A DNA stretch of 64,000 nt from contig JACIYT010000002.1 in assembly GCA_014359765.1 (NCBI GenBank), positions 186,001 through 250,000 of the forward strand. Reading direction: 5' to 3'. Below, one piece after another: positions 59,956 to 64,000 of this stretch (positions are counted from its first letter, which is position 1; every line of letters starts with the position of its first letter). The notes under the pieces are model-generated. The model made no database searches. It worked only from the letters and a program-made list of their open reading frames with translations, and was not told the DNA's origin. The position numbers and the translations under genes are program-made. This stretch comes from Roseovarius sp. Its GTDB lineage: Bacteria; Pseudomonadota; Alphaproteobacteria; Rhodobacterales; Rhodobacteraceae.

Positions 59956-62775
59956 TCATTTGCCCACCCTCCAGGAGAGGCGGGCAGGGCCGCGCCCCAC
60001 GGGGGATGCGAGCGGGGCAAAGGCCGGCTGTGAGGCCGCCGGGGCGGGGGTCCTTTCGATCTTCACGCGCAGGTCGAACCAGGCGGCCTGCCCGGTGATC
60101 GGGTCCGAATTGGACCATCTGTGCCCGTCGCCCTTCTCGGGCAGCAATTCGTTGATGAGGTGGTTGAGCAGGAAGCCGCGCGTGGCCTCGGGCGCGTCCT
60201 CGGCAAGCGCCCAGGCGCCCTTGCGCTTGCCGATGGCGTTCCAGGTCCAGACGGTGTGGGGATTGAGCGCGGCCATATGCGCCACCGGCACGGTGATCGT
60301 GCCATGCGGCGAGGTCACGCGCGCCCAGTCGCCCGGCGCAAAGCCGTGTTCTTCCCAGAGGCGGGTGGGCAGGTAGAGCGGATTTTCCCCGTGGATCTGG
60401 CGCAGCCAGGCGTTCTGGCTGCCCCAGGAATGATACATTGCCATCGGCCGCTGGGTGAGCGCGTGGATGGGGTATTCGGCGGTGTCGGTGGCTGTCTCCT
60501 CGAGCGCGGGATACCAGAACGGCAGCGGGTCCATCGTCGATTTGATCTGCTCACGCAGGTGGTCGGGGGGCTGGCGCGGGCCATGACCCTCGGCGGCCAG
60601 CTGGAAGCGGCGCATCGTCTCGACATAGAGATCGAAGAGATAGGGCTGGGGCGTGTCATGGAGGCCGGTGTCCACGGCCCAGTCCTGATAGGCCATGTTC
60701 CATGGCTTGTAGAATTGCGCGGCCTCGGGGATGTGGTGGACGAAGAACCCGCCATTCTCGATATAGCGCTCAAGCTGGTCGGGATTGGGCGCGCCACGTC
60801 CCACATCGGTGCCATCGCCGCGAAAGCCCATGAGCGGGCCGATGCCCGGCTTGCGTTCGTGGTTGACGATGTAATCGGCGTAATCGGTGTATTTTGCCCG
60901 CCCGTCGGCATCGGTGAAGCCCGGCAGTTTCAGCCGGTTGGCAAGCTGGATGAGCACCGTCTGAAAGCCGCGCACATCCCTGTCCGGCGCGACCACCGGC
61001 CAGCGGATCGCATCCGCCGCGGCCTCGGCCTCGCAGATCGGGCGGTCGAGCAGCGAAATGCAGTCGTGCCGTTCCAGATAGGTGGTGTCGGGGAGGATCA
61101 GGTCGGCATAGGCGACCATCTCGGAGGAATAGGCGTCCGAATAGATGATGCGGGGGATGACATAGTCGCCGGTCTCATCGGTATCGGTCAGCATCTCCAT
61201 CACGCGGGCGGTGTTCATCGAGGAATTCCACGCCATGTTCGCCATGTAGAGAAACAGCGTGTCGATGCGGTAGGGGTCGCCCGCATGGGCATTGGAGATG
61301 ACCATATGCATCAGCCCGTGCGCCGACATCGGGTTTTCCCAGGTGAAGGCCTTGTCGATGCGCGCCGCGCTGCCGTCCTCGCGCAGCGCGAGATCCTCGG
61401 GGCCGCGCACAAAGCCCAGATGCGGGCCGTCGAGCGGGCGGTCGGGCGTGCTCTTGCAATGGGGCGTCGGGTGGGCCGAGACCGGCTTGGGGTAGGGCGG
61501 CTTGAACCGAAAGCCGCCGGGCACCTCGACCGTGCCGAGCAGGATTTGCAGCACATGGAGCGCGCGCGCGGTCTGAAACCCGTTGGAATGGGCCGAGATG
61601 CCGCGCATGGCGTGAAAGCTCACCGGGCGGCCCACCATCGTCTGATGCGTCTCGCCGCGGAAATCGGTCCATTCCTGTTCGAGCGTGATCGCCTCGTCAA
61701 AGGCCACACGGGCGATCTCGGCGGCGATGCGGCGGATCTTTTCCGCCGTGATGCCGCAGCGCCCGGCCACCGCCTCGGGGGCATATTGCGCATCGAGGTA
61801 ACGCTCGGCCATGAGGTGCATGACGGGGCGATGGGTGATGCCATCCGCCTCATGCGTGGCCGACAGGTCAGGGCGCGCGCCGGGGGTATCAAAGGCCATC
61901 AGCTTGCCGGTGATGCGGTCGATGACCAGCGGCTTGCCACCCTCGTCGCGCAGGAAAAGCCCGTGCTCGGGCGAGGCGGGATCGGCATTCACCAGCACCG
62001 GCGCATTGGTGTAGCGCGCGAGGTAATCGAGGTCGATCCTGCCCGATTTCATCAGGACGTGGATCAGTGACAGGATGAAGAGGCCATCGGTGCCCGGCGT
62101 GATCCCCACCCAGTCATCGGCCACCGCGTTATAGCCGGTGCGGATCGGGTTGACGCCGATCACCCTTGCCCCGCGCGCCTTGAGCCGGCCGAGCCCCATC
62201 TTGATCGGGTTGCTGTCATGGTCCTCGGCCACGCCGAAAAGGATGAAGAGGCGCGTGCGCTCCCAATCCGGCTGGCCGAATTCCCAGAATGCGCCGCCCA
62301 TCGTGTAGATGCCCGCCGCCGCCATGTTGACCGAGCAGAAACCGCCATGCGCGGCATAGTTGGGTGTGCCGAAATTCTGCGCCCAGTAGCTGGTGAAGCT
62401 CTGCGACTGGTCGCGCCCGGTGAAGAAGGCAAGCTTCGACGGGTCGCTCTTGCGGATCGGGTCGAGCCAGTCGCAGGCGATCCCGAGCGCCTCGTCCCAG
62501 CTGATTTCCTCGAACTGACCCGAGCCGCGCGGGCCGACACGCTTGAGCGGTGCGCGCAGCCGCGCGGGGGCGTTGTGCTGCATGATCCCCGCCGATCCCT
62601 TGGCGCAGAGCACGCCACGGTTCACCGGGTGGTCGCGGTTGCCCTCGATATAGGCCACCTTGCCGCCCTTGAGGTGCACGTCGATGCCGCAGCGGCAGGC
62701 GCACATGTAGCAGGTGGTCTTGCGCAGCGCGTCCGAGACGGGGGGCGAGGTGTCGATCGGGGGCTGGTGGGTCAT
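59956..62775 (-). CDS. soeA: Molybdopterin oxidoreductase catalytic subunit, probable sulfite dehydrogenase SoeA
   Basis: 939 aa without a Tat or Sec signal, consistent with a cytoplasmic enzyme. A [4Fe-4S] motif CYMCACRCGIDVHLKGGKV then NRGVLCAKGSAGIMQHNA, followed by SFTSYWAQNFGTPNYAAHGG and FCSVNMAAAGIYTMGG, lies in the Mo-bis-PGD domains. RVIGVNPIRTGYNAVADDWV and GRPVSFHAMRGISAHSNGFQ are also typical. From memory this sequence closely resembles the SoeA of roseobacters and Allochromatium, which oxidises sulfite to sulfate in the cytoplasm; the subunit set A-B-C agrees. DMSO or polysulfide reductase-like roles are less likely. A long palindrome lies upstream of the start. Confidence 0.85.
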   Translation of the reverse strand: MTHQPPIDTSPPVSDALRKTTCYMCACRCGIDVHLKGGKVAYIEGNRDHPVNRGVLCAKGSAGIMQHNAPARLRAPLKRVGPRGSGQFEEISWDEALGIACDWLDPIRKSDPSKLAFFTGRDQSQSFTSYWAQNFGTPNYAAHGGFCSVNMAAAGIYTMGGAFWEFGQPDWERTRLFILFGVAEDHDSNPIKMGLGRLKARGARVIGVNPIRTGYNAVADDWVGITPGTDGLFILSLIHVLMKSGRIDLDYLARYTNAPVLVNADPASPEHGLFLRDEGGKPLVIDRITGKLMAFDTPGARPDLSATHEADGITHRPVMHLMAERYLDAQYAPEAVAGRCGITAEKIRRIAAEIARVAFDEAITLEQEWTDFRGETHQTMVGRPVSFHAMRGISAHSNGFQTARALHVLQILLGTVEVPGGFRFKPPYPKPVSAHPTPHCKSTPDRPLDGPHLGFVRGPEDLALREDGSAARIDKAFTWENPMSAHGLMHMVISNAHAGDPYRIDTLFLYMANMAWNSSMNTARVMEMLTDTDETGDYVIPRIIYSDAYSSEMVAYADLILPDTTYLERHDCISLLDRPICEAEAAADAIRWPVVAPDRDVRGFQTVLIQLANRLKLPGFTDADGRAKYTDYADYIVNHERKPGIGPLMGFRGDGTDVGRGAPNPDQLERYIENGGFFVHHIPEAAQFYKPWNMAYQDWAVDTGLHDTPQPYLFDLYVETMRRFQLAAEGHGPRQPPDHLREQIKSTMDPLPFWYPALEETATDTAEYPIHALTQRPMAMYHSWGSQNAWLRQIHGENPLYLPTRLWEEHGFAPGDWARVTSPHGTITVPVAHMAALNPHTVWTWNAIGKRKGAWALAEDAPEATRGFLLNHLINELLPEKGDGHRWSNSDPITGQAAWFDLRVKIERTPAPAASQPAFAPLASPVGRGPARLSWRVGK

Positions 62776-62943
62776 GCGCGCGCTCCTCCTCCATCGCTGC
62801 CGGGACAGATTAGGACAGGAATGCGGGGTGCGCGATCATTATTCCGGCATTGCCCGCATTCCCGGAACATATGTTCCGGGAATGCGGGGATATCCGGAAT
62901 GGCCTGTGCGATGGCATGGCGACCGCGCAGGGGGGGGCGTCGT
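62776..62943. other. soeA upstream region with repeated GGAATGCGGG motifs
   Basis: 168 bp between the soeA start and the fsa stop. Apart from the long palindrome (62841-62900) there is a third GGAATGCGGGG at 62818-62828, in the same direction as the right arm. No -35/-10 pair was clear. Confidence 0.6.
62841..62900. promoter_or_regulatory. Very long palindrome upstream of soeA
   Basis: 62853-62888 is a perfect 36-bp palindrome centred on AACATATGTT, with arms reading CCCGCATTCCCGG. A further 7-bp pair (ATTCCGG 62841-62847 and CCGGAAT 62894-62900) keeps the same centre after 5 unpaired positions. It lies between fsa and soeA, both on the minus strand. It may be an operator for soe genes, a cruciform-forming element or a terminator for fsa (no T run). 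Confidence 0.85.
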
Positions 62944-63597
62944 TCAGAGGATCTTCTGGCCGGTCTTTTCCCAGTCGGCCATGAAGGCGGCGAGGCCCTT
63001 GTCGGTGAGGGGATGGGCAACCATCGCCTTGATCACTGCGGGCGGCGCGGTCATCACATCGGCGCCGACCAGTGCCGATTGACAGGCGTGGTTCACCGTG
63101 CGGATCGAGGCCGCGAGGATCTGCGTCTCGAACCCGTAATTGTCATAGATCTGGCGGATATCCGAGATCAGTTCCATCCCGTCGAGATTGATATCGTCGA
63201 GCCGCCCGATGAAGGGCGAGATGAACGTGGCCCCTGCCTTGGCCGCCAGCAGCGCCTGATTGGCCGAAAAGCACAGCGTCACGTTGACCATATGCCCCTC
63301 GCCCGAGAGCACCTTGCACGCGCGGAGCCCGTCCCAGGTGAGCGGCACCTTGACGGCGATATTGTTGGCGATCGCGGCCAGCTTGCGGCCCTCGGCGATC
63401 ATCGCCTCGGCCTCGAGCGCCACGACCTCGGCGCTGACCGGGCCATCGACGAGGGCGGCAATCTCGCGCGTGACCTCGAGGATGTCGCGCCCCGATTTGA
63501 GGATCAGCGACGGGTTGGTGGTGACGCCATCGACCATGCCCAGATCATTGAGCTCGGCGATCTGGTCAATCTCGGCGGTATCGACAAAGAATTTCAT
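62944..63597 (-). CDS. fsa: Fructose-6-phosphate aldolase / small transaldolase
   Basis: 217 aa from the ATG at 63597 ([20 protein letters not shown]), the length of the small transaldolase (TalC/FsaA) subfamily. It contains [18 protein letters not shown] (transaldolase signature 1), [18 protein letters not shown] with the Schiff-base Lys, [20 protein letters not shown] and the end [20 protein letters not shown]. The usual discriminator of FsaA versus transaldolase activity (Gln or Glu/Phe near residue 178) reads QILAASIRT here and does not settle it by eye. It is divergent from priA. Confidence 0.92.
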   Translation of the reverse strand: MKFFVDTAEIDQIAELNDLGMVDGVTTNPSLILKSGRDILEVTREIAALVDGPVSAEVVALEAEAMIAEGRKLAAIANNIAVKVPLTWDGLRACKVLSGEGHMVNVTLCFSANQALLAAKAGATFISPFIGRLDDINLDGMELISDIRQIYDNYGFETQILAASIRTVNHACQSALVGADVMTAPPAVIKAMVAHPLTDKGLAAFMADWEKTGQKIL

Positions 63598-63696
63598 GGG
63601 GCGGGCCCTCTCTGGCGGGTTGGGTTGTCTCGCCCCTGCCTTTACCGCATAGATCGGGGGGCCGAAACCCCGCAAACCCGCAAAGGAGCGACCCGC

Positions 63697-64000
63697 GTGA
63701 GCCTGCCCGAGCAGTATGAGGAGGGCGCGCTGGTGGCGGTGCTGACCGCGCAGCCGCTGGGGGGCACGCTCGACTATCGCGCGCCCGAGGGGGGCGTGGC
63801 CACGGGCGATTTCGTGGAGGTGCCGCTCGGGCCGCGGCGGATCCTCGGCGTGGTCTGGGGGCCGGGGGAGGGGGGCTTTGACCTCGAGAAGGCGCGCGCG
63901 GTGCAGCGGGTGCTCGATCTGGCGCCCATGCGGGCCGAGCTGCGCGCGTTCCTTGCGCGCGCGGCAGCCTACACGCTGACACCCTTGCCTGCGATGCTGC
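63697..64000 (+). CDS. priA: Primosomal protein N' (replication restart helicase PriA), N-terminal part
   Basis: The frame starts at the GTG at 63697, with AAAGGAG upstream, and reads (M)[20 protein letters not shown], then [20 protein letters not shown] and [20 protein letters not shown], the 3'-DNA-binding domain at the start of PriA. It runs off the window at 64000 before the helicase domain, about 101 residues in. PriA restarts stalled replication forks. The gene is divergent from fsa, with about 100 bp between the starts. Confidence 0.9.
   Translation, partial: MSLPEQYEEGALVAVLTAQPLGGTLDYRAPEGGVATGDFVEVPLGPRRILGVVWGPGEGGFDLEKARAVQRVLDLAPMRAELRAFLARAAAYTLTPLPAML

Overview
The window looks like chromosomal DNA of a GC-rich alphaproteobacterium, most probably a member of the Rhodobacteraceae (roseobacter/Rhodobacter group). 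This rests on protein style (atpHAGD cluster, EI-Ntr PtsP, DUF1178, SoeABC-type molybdoenzyme, Tad pilus genes, RPRARP-rich envelope protein) and on gene content; no rRNA is present to confirm it. Almost all of the sequence is densely coding, with few gaps over 300 bp.

Layout. 1-3203 (minus): F1 ATP synthase genes atpD (partial), atpG, atpA, atpH with a candidate promoter at about 3310-3337. 3515-10506: a small conserved gene, prs, an alpha/beta hydrolase, ptsP, lysC, a short-chain dehydrogenase and a DUF1178 protein. 10815-13457 (plus): an isolated ribosomal protein block rplB-rpsS-rplV-rpsC-rplP closed by a strong terminator. 13565-23909: a Kef-type antiporter, a PilM/PilP-like envelope protein, an O-acetylhomoserine sulfhydrylase, a VOC protein, a glycosyltransferase-like protein, tRNA-Tyr, an rRNA methyltransferase, a broken membrane-protein gene, a CoA-binding protein and a GlcD-type oxidase. 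24117-36532 (minus): a complete Tad/Flp pilus locus (tadD-like lipoprotein, prepilin peptidase, TadG, Flp pilin, CpaB, secretin, small lipoprotein, two TadE-like pseudopilins, TadZ, an L,D-transpeptidase, TadA, TadB, TadC).

36884-45951: a 9,018-bp integrative element in the 3' part of tRNA-Asn(GTT), bounded by perfect 50-bp direct repeats. It encodes a tyrosine integrase, an AlpA-like excisionase/regulator, a Toprim primase, a DUF3987 replication protein, an HK97-type major capsid protein, a P27-type terminase small subunit and several small unknown proteins. It has no portal, prohead protease, terminase large subunit or tail genes. Three copies of a GGACA-centred repeat lie inside each end and look like integrase arm sites. 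The set fits a phage satellite (PICI-like, capsid-carrying) better than a phage, and it is the most interesting part of the window.

46038-64000: MBL-fold hydrolase, EnvZ-type histidine kinase, DUF2235 hydrolase, HtrA/Deg protease, rarA, a four-gene Dpp/Opp-type ABC transporter operon, a soeABC-like sulfite dehydrogenase operon (minus strand) preceded by an unusually long palindrome, fructose-6-phosphate aldolase/transaldolase, and the start of priA.

Start codons were chosen by Shine-Dalgarno spacing, family length and overlap with neighbours. All functional names rest on recognised family features; no database search was possible.
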